Shown here one piece after another: positions 1-5,254 of a DNA stretch of 6,059 nucleotides. The notes below the pieces were generated by a model that did no database searches, had not been told where the DNA came from, and worked only from the letters and a program-made list of their open reading frames with translations. Origin of the DNA: an uncultured Clostridia bacterium (GTDB taxonomy: Bacteria; Bacillota; Clostridia; TANB77; CAG-508); assembly GCA_934179885.1 (NCBI GenBank), contig CAKPQY010000048.1:1-6059 (forward strand), given 5' to 3'. Made by a program: the position numbers and the translations under genes. The stretch's first letter is position 1. Each line of letters begins with the position of its first letter.

Positions 1-1
1 A

Positions 2-694
2 AACACAGATAGTAACATTATAGAAAGAACAATATTATTAAAGTTAAGAGCATATACAAATAGAACAACTGTTAATGAAGAAGATTTGCAAGATTTAGAA
101 GAAGAAAGAAAAAAGTTAGGTTTGTCAAGTAGTATAGATGAAGTATTAGAAGAATTAAAAGTACAAATACCTAAAAGAAAAAGTAGCAATATAAGAAAAA
201 AGGAACAACAAAATATAAAAGAACAACTAACTGAAGAAGAACAACAGGAAGAAGAAATTAAAGAAGAAACTTCAAAGCCAGATTATGAAGAAACAATAAA
301 TAGATATAAAGCTGAAATTGCTTCTAATCCACAAAAATCACAAGGAAAAAGAAATTTATTAGCATTTGCATATTTTAGAGCAGGAAGAATAGATGAAGCA
401 AGAGAAGAACTGATGAAATTAGCTGAAGAAACAAGCAGTTATATGGCATATAGACAGTTAATACACATTGAGAAAAAAGAGGAAAATTTTGAAGATGCAA
501 AATTATGGGCTTATGAGGCACTTGATAAATTTCCTAATAGTATTGAAATTAGAGAACAACTAATATCAATAGCAAGAGCAGAAAAAGATGACCAAGAAAT
601 TATAAGACAACTAAAAGATATTATTGGTATAGATCCAGAAAATGAAAAAAATAAAAAGAGATTAAAAACAATTATGGAAAGAGATGAAAGATAA
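2..694 (+). CDS. TPR-like repeat protein, 3' part only (start outside the window)
   Basis: The reading frame is open from the first complete codon at base 2 to TAA at 692-694, giving 230 visible residues. The first possible in-window start, TTG at 86, has no Shine-Dalgarno site and coding continues above it, so the true start lies upstream. Visible order: a short helical segment, a charged Lys/Glu/Gln-rich linker (about nt 175-285), then a helical region from about nt 285. That region holds two to three TPR-like helix pairs: one with L..A.AYF.AGRIDEA, one with EDA.LWAYEALD.FPN, one ending in IGIDPEN. The Ala/Gly/Tyr and terminal Pro positions match the TPR consensus. TPRs bind proteins; no partner is evident. 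There is no membrane segment in the visible part, so it is probably cytoplasmic. Gln is mostly CAA and Arg almost all AGA, as in 3511-4881. The repeat call is fairly secure; the function is unknown. Confidence 0.75.
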   Translation, partial: NTDSNIIERTILLKLRAYTNRTTVNEEDLQDLEEERKKLGLSSSIDEVLEELKVQIPKRKSSNIRKKEQQNIKEQLTEEEQQEEEIKEETSKPDYEETINRYKAEIASNPQKSQGKRNLLAFAYFRAGRIDEAREELMKLAEETSSYMAYRQLIHIEKKEENFEDAKLWAYEALDKFPNSIEIREQLISIARAEKDDQEIIRQLKDIIGIDPENEKNKKRLKTIMERDER

Positions 695-718
695 CTATAT
701 TATTATAGTTATTTTTTT
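691..718 (+). terminator. Rho-independent terminator of the TPR-like gene
   Basis: ATAACTATA (691-699) pairs perfectly with TATAGTTAT (704-712) around a 4-nt loop, followed by T at 713-718. The left arm includes the TAA stop of the upstream gene. The 9-bp stem has only one G-C pair, so it is thermodynamically weak, but its form and position are typical. Confidence 0.7.
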
Positions 719-724
719 CAACTG

Positions 725-753
725 TTGCAAATTATGTAAATTCGTAGTATAAT
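725..753 (+). promoter_or_regulatory. Sigma-A type promoter of the AT-hook/repeat protein gene
   Basis: The -35 is TTGCAA (725-730) and the -10 is a perfect TATAAT (748-753), with a 17-bp spacer. The spacer carries ATGTAAA (734-740) in the same register as in the SSB-like gene's promoter. Transcription should begin near 758-761, giving a leader of about 130 nt. It is the only good promoter between the upstream terminator and the gene. Confidence 0.75.
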
Positions 754-759
754 ATAAGC

Positions 760-848
760 TGTATTGGAATATTTCCAAAGTATTTATTGTATTTTAGCAA
801 TCGTTTAATTTGCTAAATATCGAAAAATCATGGAAATACCAAGATACA
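760..848 (+). promoter_or_regulatory. Candidate structured leader RNA upstream of 891
   Basis: The predicted transcript 5' end can pair with a segment about 80 nt downstream: TGTAT (760-764) with ATACA (844-848), TGG (765-767) with CCA (839-841), and TATTTCCA (770-777) with TGGAAATA (831-838). That is 16 pairs broken by two 2-nt bulges. Inside lies an 8-bp hairpin, TTTAGCAA (793-800) with TTGCTAAA (810-817). A competing local hairpin, TTGGAA (764-769) with TTCCAA (773-778), uses the same 5' bases, so the two folds exclude each other. Closer to the gene, CTTTT (864-868) could weakly pair with GAAAG (876-880) at the edge of the Shine-Dalgarno site. The pairings are seen in the sequence; a regulatory role is inferred. 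No known riboswitch class was recognised. Confidence 0.4.
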
Positions 849-890
849 TTTGTACCTATTAAACTTTTTAACAATGAAAGGAGAAACACG

Positions 891-2288
891 ATGAGTAAGT
901 TTTGGGCAAAGGTAAGGTTTAAGCAGGAAAAAAATGCTGAACATTTGATTAGAGCATTTTTTCAGGACTTTAATCCTGCAAGTAGCATTGTAGTAAGAGG
1001 CAAAGAGGCAAAACTGGAAATTGTTTTCCGGCAACCTCCTATGGCAATCATCGATGCAATAAACCATTGCGAAGTAATTGAGCTGAACTACGGTAAGAAC
1101 TTGAAAGAGTACAAAGAAGATGAAACCGTAAAGGTTGAAACAGAAAATGACTCTGAACAGAAAAATGCAGGAGGAGAAAGTTCCGAGCAGACCGAACAGG
1201 AAGTAGCAGAGAGTGAGAACTCCGAGCAGACTGAACAGGAAGTAGCAGAGAGTGAGAACTCCGAGCAGACTGAACAGGAAGTAGCAGAGAGTGAAAACTC
1301 CGAACAGACCGAACAGAAAGTAGCAGAGAGTAAAAACTCCGAGCAGACTGAACAGGAAGTAGCAGAGAGTGAAAACTCTGAACCGACTGAACAGCCAAAA
1401 AAGAAAAGAGGCAGACCAGCAACTAGAAAGGTAGAGCCTACGAAAGAAGCAAAGCCAGAGCCGACATCAATAAACATTCCGGAATTAGAAGAAATTGCAA
1501 AAAAAGCAACTTCTTTTGAGCATTTTGCGAAATTAGTAGCAGAATGGTTGGAAATGGATAAAAGACAGGAACTCTTTACAAATTTAGTAATCGTATCTGC
1601 AGAAGTTGATAAGATTACATGGAAAGAATTAGAAAAGGCTTTAAAGGCGAAGAATGTTTTCTATACACAGTGGGACAAGATTTGGGCTGGTCAGCAGGTT
1701 TCCGAAAAGCTGAAAGAATATTCAGCAACAATGTTGTCATTTCTGAATGCTACTAGACAGTATAAAGAGTATTCTTTTAATCAAGTAGATGAACATTCTA
1801 CAGAAGAAAACTCTAATGAACAAGCAACAGAAAAGACAATGATGAATGTTGAAGAAAAAGCAGGAGAATTTGATGAAAGTGTCATTCCTAAACCGAGAGT
1901 TAAGATGGAATGTATGCCAGAAATCAAAGACTTTGAGGAAACATTGGCAAGTGTTGATAAAACACAACCTGTTGAAGAAAGAGTCCGTTATGTTTTGGGA
2001 GCAATGGGACTAAACAAGGTTTCAGCAAAAGAGCAGAAACAGATTGTTGAAATTGCAAGCACGGCTGTCAGAAAGGGAAGAATGGCTTTTGATATCATTT
2101 TTGTAGAGGCTAATATTCCTATTGAACAGACGATGGCAGTTCGTATGACATTCTCAAAATTTGTCAATGATTTTGTGCAGAAGTATGAAAGTGGTAAAAA
2201 GGTAAAACTTTTGACTTTCCTTTCAGAATTGCAGAAGATTATTATGTTTGAGAGCGAAATAGAGAACTTCTCGGACTTTACCGACTGA
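891..2288 (+). CDS. Unrecognised 465-aa acidic protein with 13-aa repeats and an AT-hook
   Basis: The start is ATG 891, seven bases after AAGGAG (878-883). A TTG at 810 in the same frame lies inside the leader with no ribosome site and is rejected. Order: residues 1-68, a compact segment whose predicted beta-alpha-beta-beta-alpha-beta pattern could be a small ferredoxin-like domain; 69-94, charged linker; 95-168, five 13-aa repeats (consensus SENSEQTEQEVAE) plus a partial sixth; 169-180, a basic AT-hook with core KRGRP (172-176), a motif that binds the minor groove of AT-rich DNA; about 195-295, a helical domain with several Trp; 296-335, acidic linker; about 340-465, a second helical domain. 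No signal peptide or membrane segment is seen, so it is probably cytoplasmic and nucleoid- or DNA-associated. It is transcribed alone, with its own promoter and terminator. Gln is mainly CAG, unlike the flanking genes. I do not recognise the family; the AT-hook is the only functional clue. Confidence 0.85.
   Translation: MSKFWAKVRFKQEKNAEHLIRAFFQDFNPASSIVVRGKEAKLEIVFRQPPMAIIDAINHCEVIELNYGKNLKEYKEDETVKVETENDSEQKNAGGESSEQTEQEVAESENSEQTEQEVAESENSEQTEQEVAESENSEQTEQKVAESKNSEQTEQEVAESENSEPTEQPKKKRGRPATRKVEPTKEAKPEPTSINIPELEEIAKKATSFEHFAKLVAEWLEMDKRQELFTNLVIVSAEVDKITWKELEKALKAKNVFYTQWDKIWAGQQVSEKLKEYSATMLSFLNATRQYKEYSFNQVDEHSTEENSNEQATEKTMMNVEEKAGEFDESVIPKPRVKMECMPEIKDFEETLASVDKTQPVEERVRYVLGAMGLNKVSAKEQKQIVEIASTAVRKGRMAFDIIFVEANIPIEQTMAVRMTFSKFVNDFVQKYESGKKVKLLTFLSELQKIIMFESEIENFSDFTD
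1173..1394 (+). repeat. 39-bp in-frame tandem repeat, five full units and one partial
   Basis: The units begin at 1173, 1212, 1251, 1290 and 1329, with a 27-nt partial unit at 1368-1394. Each encodes a version of SENSEQTEQEVAE. Units 2 and 3 are identical over all 39 bases, indicating recent duplication. Units 4 and 5 differ by a few substitutions (for example E to K), and unit 1 is the most diverged. The array forms an acidic spacer just ahead of the AT-hook. Confidence 0.95.
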
Positions 2289-2314
2289 TGTAATATTGTA
2301 ATCTTGGTATTAAG

Positions 2315-2350
2315 GTAAAACTCCACTAGATGTATCTGGTGGAGTTTTAC
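2315..2350 (+). terminator. Strong hairpin terminator after the AT-hook/repeat protein gene
   Basis: GTAAAACTCCAC (2315-2326) pairs with GTGGAGTTTTAC (2339-2350). The stem continues inwards through TAGA/TCTG with one G-U pair, giving 16 bp around the loop TGTA (2331-2334). The following T-run is interrupted (TATTTA), but the 3' arm itself carries TTTT. It lies 26 bases after the TGA stop and separates this gene from the next. Confidence 0.75.
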
Positions 2351-2352
2351 TA

Positions 2353-2378
2353 TTTACATAACTTTACAAAAATGTAAA
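2353..2378 (+). promoter_or_regulatory. Operator-like array: TTTACA, TTTACA and inverted TGTAAA at 10-bp steps
   Basis: TTTACA occurs at 2353-2358 and 2363-2368, and its inverse TGTAAA at 2373-2378. The start points are exactly one helical turn (10 bp) apart. The inner pair is a perfect 6-4-6 palindrome covering the -35 and the upstream half of the spacer of the SSB-like gene's promoter. The placement suits a repressor or an activator, but the low base complexity means chance is possible. Confidence 0.35.
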
Positions 2379-2391
2379 ATAGTGATATAAT
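2363..2391 (+). promoter_or_regulatory. Extended -10 sigma-A promoter of the SSB-like gene
   Basis: The -35 is TTTACA (2363-2368), the spacer is 17 bp, and the -10 is a perfect TATAAT (2386-2391) preceded by TG at 2383-2384 (TGnTATAAT). The predicted start is near 2397-2398, giving a leader of about 143 nt. The core resembles the promoter at 725-753, sharing 11 of 17 spacer positions including the ATGTAAA block. Confidence 0.8.
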
Positions 2392-2397
2392 AAGTGT

Positions 2398-2525
2398 ATT
2401 GTTTATATATATAACGATGAAGAAATTATTTCTTGATTTGAACACACATACACAGAATTTTGGTATGTAAACAATTTAGAATAATTCTTCTACTGAATGT
2501 ACTATAAGCAAAAAAAAAAGTAGAG
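2398..2525 (+). promoter_or_regulatory. Candidate structured leader RNA upstream of the SSB-like gene
   Basis: The predicted 5' end, 2398-2410, pairs with 2463-2475 over 13 bp: eight Watson-Crick pairs in a row from ATTGTTTA with TAAACAAT, then five more including two G-U. Inside is a local hairpin AAGAAA (2420-2425) with TTTCTT (2429-2434). A third stem, TTCTACT (2488-2494) with AGTAGAG (2519-2525, one G-U), ends directly before the AGGAGG ribosome site at 2527. An alternative helix, 2419-2430 with 2480-2490 (11 bp, one bulged A), competes with the local hairpin and with the third stem. ATG 2417 opens a 17-codon frame ending at 2470, but it has no Shine-Dalgarno site. The folds are read by eye; regulation is inferred. 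Confidence 0.45.
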
Positions 2526-2540
2526 CAGGAGGAAAGTACA

Positions 2541-3281
2541 ATGTCAGATGAAACAGGAGTAGCAAGACGGGAAAACAATGTCATAACAAGACTGGAGGAA
2601 AACTCATCTCAAGAAAGACTTTTTAGTGAGTTTAACAAAGTATTTGTTAGTGGCAGAATTGAGGCTGAACTTGAGTACAGCCACGAAGTACTGTGGGAAA
2701 AGTTCTATCGTACAAGAGTCAGAGTAGAAAGATTAAGTGGGACAGAAGATTTAGTTCCAATAGTTGTATCTGATTTACTGATAGGACGAGAAATGATGAA
2801 GAAATCACTTGAAGGTAAATGGGTAGAAGTAACAGGACAGTTTAGATCTCATAATAAAGAAGGAAGTGATGGTCGTAAACATTTGGAGTTATTTTTGTTT
2901 GTAACGGCTATTAACATCTATGAAGATGAAGATGAACTGGAAGAAATCACAAATGCAAACTTAATTTATCTTGATGGGTATCTTTGCAAACCACCGGTAT
3001 TCAGAAAGACACCTTTAGGAAGAGAAATAACAGATTTACTTATTGTAGTTAACAGACCATATGGAAAATCGGATTACATTCCGTGTATTGCATGGGGCAG
3101 AGTAGCTCAGTGGGTAAGCGAGTTTGAAGTGGGAAATCGAGTAAAGCTCTATGGTAGAGTCCAAAGCAGAGAGTATTTTAAAAGATATTCAAAGGATTCA
3201 GAGGCAGGAGAATACAGAGATGCCTATGAAATTTCGATAATGCGAATGCAAAGAGTAGAGGACTTGAGATTAGATGGATAA
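2541..3281 (+). CDS. Single-stranded DNA-binding protein-like, two tandem OB folds
   Basis: ATG 2541 follows AGGAGG (2527-2532) at 8 nt. The 246-aa product has a short N-terminal tail (1-30) and two OB-fold-like halves: about 31-128 (NKVFVSGRI..., ...WVEVTGQFRS..., LFLFVTAINIY) and about 138-240. The second half carries the strongest signature, with LDGYLCKPP, then TPLGREITDLLIVVNRPYG (157-175), then IPCIAWGR (180-187) and GNRVKLYGRVQSR. This pattern of strands matches SSB/PriB-type OB folds and, from memory, a two-domain SSB family common in Lachnospiraceae and related Clostridia. Ordinary SSB has one OB fold and an acidic C-terminal tip; here the end is LRLDG, so the usual partner-binding tail is missing. 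It is likely a cytoplasmic accessory or paralogous SSB rather than the replicative one. It is monocistronic. CGN arginine codons and higher GC set it apart from its neighbours. Confidence 0.88.
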   Translation: MSDETGVARRENNVITRLEENSSQERLFSEFNKVFVSGRIEAELEYSHEVLWEKFYRTRVRVERLSGTEDLVPIVVSDLLIGREMMKKSLEGKWVEVTGQFRSHNKEGSDGRKHLELFLFVTAINIYEDEDELEEITNANLIYLDGYLCKPPVFRKTPLGREITDLLIVVNRPYGKSDYIPCIAWGRVAQWVSEFEVGNRVKLYGRVQSREYFKRYSKDSEAGEYRDAYEISIMRMQRVEDLRLDG

Positions 3282-3314
3282 TCTGACAGTAGAAGAAATT
3301 GTCTAAAGAGAAAG

Positions 3315-3345
3315 AAAGGGGAGCAATTTAAAATGCTCCCCTTTT
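3315..3345 (+). terminator. Strong rho-independent terminator of the SSB-like gene
   Basis: AAAGGGGAGCA (3315-3325) pairs perfectly with TGCTCCCCTTT (3334-3344): an 11-bp, GC-rich stem with an 8-nt loop, ending in TTTT (3342-3345). It is the most stable hairpin in the window and lies 33 bases after the stop codon. Confidence 0.9.
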
Positions 3346-3399
3346 ACAAAAAGAAAGTAAAATACAACTATATAAACACTATAATGTTTACTAAATATA

Positions 3400-3428
3400 T
3401 TGAAAAACCAATACATTTATGCTATAAT
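3400..3428 (+). promoter_or_regulatory. Extended -10 promoter of the 456-aa protein gene
   Basis: The -35 is TTGAAA (3400-3405), the spacer is 17 bp, and the -10 is TATAAT (3423-3428) preceded by TG at 3420-3421 (TGCTATAAT). The predicted start is near 3435, leaving an AT-rich leader of about 75 nt in which I see no convincing hairpin. The rest of 3346-3510 holds nothing else that I can support. Confidence 0.75.
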
Positions 3429-3510
3429 TTATAATATTTACAAAAGATATATTCTAAAAGTACATAGATAAAATATAATAAGAAAGCAAAAAATAAGGAA
3501 ATGTGGTAAT

Positions 3511-4881
3511 ATGATAGGACATAGCGAAGTAGAAGAAATTAAGAAATTGATAAAAAATGGATTTGATTTAGAATTGATATCTTTTGAATTAGATATACCA
3601 ATTGAAGAAATTATACAATATAAGTTAGAATCGGAAACAGTAAGAAAATCCAATTCAGTTAGAGTTTATAGTGCAAAAGAAATAATTGATAGTAAAAACA
3701 AAAATGCTCATTCAAAAATGGAGCAAATGAGAGAAAGATATAAAAAAATATTTTTTAAAAGCAATAAAGTTGAAGTTAAATTCCCAAAAGAATTATCAAA
3801 ACGAGAGGTTGAATTGATAAATTCAGTTATAACAGAAATTGAAGAAATAGTAAATGGAATGAGAGAACTTTCAAAAAAGGAAAGAAGAGAAGGAGCTAGT
3901 ACTATATTAGCAGAATTAAAAAAAATAGAAGATTATCAATTAACTATTGATCAAGCAGAAAAATTACATTTTTTAATGCAGTCAGAAGTATTAGAAAAAT
4001 TAAAATTAACTTCAACAGATAAAATTGACTATTATATGAATAAGAATAGAAGAACAATAATTAGAAAGCTAACAGAGGCTGTTGATATTGCTCAAACTCA
4101 AACTGAAGAACTAGAAGAATTAAAAAGTTTAGAAAGAAAACTAACAACAAAAATGCAACAAGATAATCAAATAGTTGTAGGAGCAGTAAGAAGTAGAATA
4201 GGAAATAAAATATCAAAAATCATTCAGCAAAAAGCAAGTAGTGATAGAATTAGAAATGATGTCCCTGTAAATATAGAGTTAATTATAAAAGAGCTTGCAA
4301 ATGGTACATTAGATATTCAGACAGCAGATGAAATTATTGAAGAAGAAGCTAAAAAAAGAGTAGAAGGCAAACCAAAAACTAGATTTACATTAACAGAAGA
4401 ACAAGAAAAAAGGCAAATTTTAATCCAAATCAAGACAGTTCTAATGGAAAAGCCAGAACAATACCATATAGAAAATCCAGAAACAACAATTATGCAGATA
4501 CAAGAATTATGTGGTGGAGAATTAGAACAAGCGATAAGAACAGTAGTAAAGAATTTGACTGGTATAAAAGATTTTGAAAGAGCAAAAGAAATTTGCGATA
4601 AATTTTCGAGCAAAGATAAGGAAAGTTCACTTTCAACTTACATAAGGAGATTAAGAAACGAAATAAGAAATGATGAGATTAGTGATATAGTATTAAAAGG
4701 AATAAATATGAATGGAACATATGCAGAAGAAAGAGCATATTTTGAACTAATTGAAAAAGGTTTAAAAATGGGGAATGTGAAGTTAGGAGCAATATCTTTA
4801 GGAAAAAGCCAAGATGGACTGAGAACTATAACTTTAGCTGATATATGGACAGATGAGAATCAAAAGGAAAAATCACGATAA
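3511..4881 (+). CDS. Unrecognised 456-aa helical protein with a possible N-terminal helix-turn-helix
   Basis: ATG 3511 has only a modest ribosome site (AAGGA at 3495-3499, 11 nt away), but it is the first ATG after the promoter and the N-terminus reads as a natural domain start. Residues 4-41 look like a helix-turn-helix: helix, NGFDLELISFELDIPIEEI, helix. Its spacing resembles the HTH of sigma-factor region 4-type proteins. Residues 60-250 are almost wholly charged helix, probably coiled coil (for example TEELEELKSLERKLTTKM at 198-215). Residues about 255-445 form a second, more varied helical region ending in a short, possibly beta-containing segment, GNVKLGAISLGKSQDGLRTITLADIW (421-446; its first strand is KLGAISLG). 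There is no signal peptide or membrane segment. It is transcribed alone, and codon use is extremely AT-rich (Arg mostly AGA, Gln mostly CAA), like the first gene of the window. The HTH suggests DNA binding, but I recognise no family and assign no function. Confidence 0.85.
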   Translation: MIGHSEVEEIKKLIKNGFDLELISFELDIPIEEIIQYKLESETVRKSNSVRVYSAKEIIDSKNKNAHSKMEQMRERYKKIFFKSNKVEVKFPKELSKREVELINSVITEIEEIVNGMRELSKKERREGASTILAELKKIEDYQLTIDQAEKLHFLMQSEVLEKLKLTSTDKIDYYMNKNRRTIIRKLTEAVDIAQTQTEELEELKSLERKLTTKMQQDNQIVVGAVRSRIGNKISKIIQQKASSDRIRNDVPVNIELIIKELANGTLDIQTADEIIEEEAKKRVEGKPKTRFTLTEEQEKRQILIQIKTVLMEKPEQYHIENPETTIMQIQELCGGELEQAIRTVVKNLTGIKDFERAKEICDKFSSKDKESSLSTYIRRLRNEIRNDEISDIVLKGINMNGTYAEERAYFELIEKGLKMGNVKLGAISLGKSQDGLRTITLADIWTDENQKEKSR

Positions 4882-4888
4882 ATCATAT

Positions 4889-4921
4889 AATATAGGGTTC
4901 ATAATGTATGAATCCTATATT
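4889..4921. terminator. Hairpin terminator between convergent genes
   Basis: 4889-4903 pairs with 4907-4921 over 15 bp (core ATATAGGGTTCATA with TATGAATCCTATAT) around an ATG loop. The single imperfection, G4897 with T4913, is a G-U pair in plus-strand RNA but an A-C mismatch in minus-strand RNA, so the hairpin favours the plus-strand gene. The T-runs are weak on both sides. It starts 8 bases after the plus-strand stop and touches the minus-strand stop at 4921. Confidence 0.65.
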
Positions 4922-5160
4922 TAATCATTAACTTCAATATCATCAAATAATTTACTATCAAAGAAATCTTTTAAAGAAATACCAAGACTTTGACATATTA
5001 AGGTTATAGACTCTATTTTTATTGATTTATTCTTTTTTCTCAAAAATCTATTTATATTAGAACGATTGAAACCAGAATACAATGCTAATCTGTTACCATT
5101 AGTATTGTATTCATCTATTAACTCTTGTATTCTTAAACGCATTGCTTCAGATAAATCCAT
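4921..5160 (-). CDS. Small XRE-family (Cro/CI-type) helix-turn-helix regulator
   Basis: The 79-aa product starts at the ATG read from 5160, with GGAG (complement of 5170-5173) nine bases upstream. Residues 1-17 form helix 1. Residues 22-41 (NRLALYSGFNRSNINRFLRK) give the helix-turn-helix, with recognition helix about 32-41. Residues 48-68 (IKIESITLICQSLGISLKDFF) match the closing helices of Cro/CI domains, where the C-terminal ...LGISL.DFFDS pattern is typical of small clostridial XRE proteins. It is a DNA-binding domain only, with no effector domain visible; it would act as a dimeric repressor or activator in the cytoplasm. It is divergent from the receiver-like gene at 5370 across a 209-bp gap and convergent with 3511-4881, so the shared intergenic region is its likeliest target. 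The domain call is secure; the target is inferred. Confidence 0.85.
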   Translation of the reverse strand: MDLSEAMRLRIQELIDEYNTNGNRLALYSGFNRSNINRFLRKKNKSIKIESITLICQSLGISLKDFFDSKLFDDIEVND

Positions 5161-5193
5161 TTATGCTCACTCCATTTCAAACAAATTACCTAT

Positions 5194-5202
5194 AATATAG
5201 CA
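5194..5202 (-). promoter_or_regulatory. Probable extended -10 element for the XRE gene at 4921-5160
   Basis: Read on the minus strand, the sequence is TGC followed by TATATT (complement of 5194-5202), an extended -10 that would start RNA near 5187 and leave a leader of about 26 nt before the ATG. No good -35 sits 17 bp upstream. TTTAAA (5213-5218) is 15 bp from an overlapping TATTAT and is an alternative reading. Confidence 0.45.
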
Positions 5203-5254
5203 AAAAATGATATTTAAAGAGGGGGATTATACGCAACATTTTTTTCTGAAAGTA

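Noticed and set aside
810..890. N-terminal extension of the 891 gene from TTG 810
   Set aside because: There is no ribosome site before 810, the segment is part of the folded leader, and AAGGAG sits 7 nt before ATG 891.
874..894. Six-codon frame overlapping ATG 891 as ATGA, suggesting translational coupling
   Set aside because: It contains the Shine-Dalgarno site of the main gene and has none of its own; most likely chance.
828..1067. Minus-strand frame of 79 codons over the start of the 891 gene
   Set aside because: It is a shadow of a well-supported plus-strand gene and covers its leader; no promoter or ribosome site.
1173..1394. CRISPR-like array
   Set aside because: The repeats are contiguous, in frame and have no spacers; it is a coding tandem repeat.
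1048..1477. Two overlapping minus-strand frames of 124 and 129 codons, Ser/Cys/Leu-rich and repetitive
   Set aside because: They are antisense readings of the 39-bp repeat, which has no stops in those frames. They lack ribosome sites and have unnatural composition.
1737..2326. Minus-strand frames under the 3' half of the 891 gene and its terminator
   Set aside because: Phe/Ile/Cys-rich antisense shadows of AT-rich coding sequence with no start signals.
719..3400. Direct repeats or attachment sites flanking the two-gene islet
   Set aside because: I compared the sequence around 719-760 with 3346-3420 by eye and saw no shared block beyond short A/T matches.
3384..3434. 16-codon frame starting at ATG 3384
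   Set aside because: No ribosome site, and it overlaps the -35 and -10 of the promoter for the 3511 gene.
4317..4613. Minus-strand 98-codon frame within the 456-aa gene
   Set aside because: Antisense shadow; the plus-strand frame is continuous, has a promoter and has coherent helical composition.
4886..5200. Repeated 10-mer TATAATATAG at 4886-4895 and 5191-5200 as a pair of operator sites
   Set aside because: Pure A/T except one base; one copy is in a terminator arm and the other overlaps a -10, so coincidence in AT-rich DNA is the simplest reading.
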